Both the position numbers and the translations under genes were made by a program. From Clostridia bacterium (GTDB lineage: Bacteria > Bacillota_A > Clostridia > Christensenellales > Aristaeellaceae), in the NCBI GenBank assembly GCA_017530275.1, contig JAFXMP010000085.1, positions 1-5,294 of the forward strand: a stretch of 5,294 nucleotides of DNA, given 5' to 3'. The notes beneath the pieces are model-generated. The model made no database searches and had not been told where the DNA came from. It saw nothing but the letters and a program-made list of their open reading frames with translations. Of this stretch, positions 5,279 through 5,294 are shown one piece after another; position 1 is the stretch's first letter, and each line of letters starts with the position of its first letter.

Positions 5279-5294
5279 ATGTACAAACGGCATA
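5279..5294 (+). CDS. Start of a plus-strand gene (cut by window end)
   Basis: ATG at 5279 begins MYKRH and then leaves the window. It is called as a gene because a strong ribosome binding site, GGGAGG (5266-5271), lies 7 nt upstream and an extended -10 promoter lies about 60 bp upstream in the same direction. It is transcribed divergently from the exporter genes. Five codons give no information on function. Confidence 0.6.

Noticed and set aside
4948..5286. 112-codon minus-strand open frame
   Set aside because: It runs through the perfect terminator hairpin and over the promoter and start of the plus-strand gene. It has no ribosome binding site, and its composition is unlike the other proteins here.

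Overview
The window looks like the end of a contig from a GC-rich, low-oxygen member of the Clostridia (Bacillota). This is inferred from a ferredoxin-fused electron-transfer flavoprotein (ETF) of the anaerobic type, strong purine-rich ribosome binding sites all about 9 nt from their starts, a TTG start, tightly overlapping genes, and a hairpin-filled intergenic region of a kind I associate, from memory only, with gut Clostridia. No marker gene is present, so family or genus cannot be given.

Bases 1-31 are not biological. They match the Illumina TruSeq read-2 adapter, left on the contig end. The first real gene is cut there, and its frame runs into the adapter without a stop, which would add false residues to any predicted protein.

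From 32 to 4364 every gene lies on the minus strand. In transcription order they are a 10-TM EamA/DMT-type exporter (4364-3492), a MATE-family efflux protein (3511-2129), a small SMC/ABC-like AAA ATPase (2136-1408), a 109-bp gap, then etfB (1298-519, TTG start) and a partial etfA with an N-terminal 2x[4Fe-4S] ferredoxin domain (502 to the contig end). The first three overlap by 20 and 8 bp and form one translationally coupled unit, probably for small-molecule export. etfB and etfA are 16 bp apart and form a second unit, probably an electron-bifurcating or confurcating ETF linking NADH, ferredoxin and an acyl-CoA or hydroxyacid dehydrogenase. The partner should lie beyond the contig end.

The 914 bp from 4365 to 5278 hold no convincing complete gene. 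The left 500 bp (about 4412-4895) are GC-rich and packed with perfect hairpins, most with 3-nt loops. Within this, 4641-4766 folds on paper into a compact four-way cloverleaf: an 11-bp closing stem around three arms with almost no unpaired junction bases. This is the most unusual structure in the window. The right part (about 4900-5278) is AT-rich. It holds a probable intrinsic terminator (5007-5052), a 25-codon coding-like remnant ending in a double TAA (5074-5154), and an extended -10 promoter (5211-5219) with repeats at the expected transcription start. The promoter leads to a plus-strand gene starting at 5279, of which five codons are visible.
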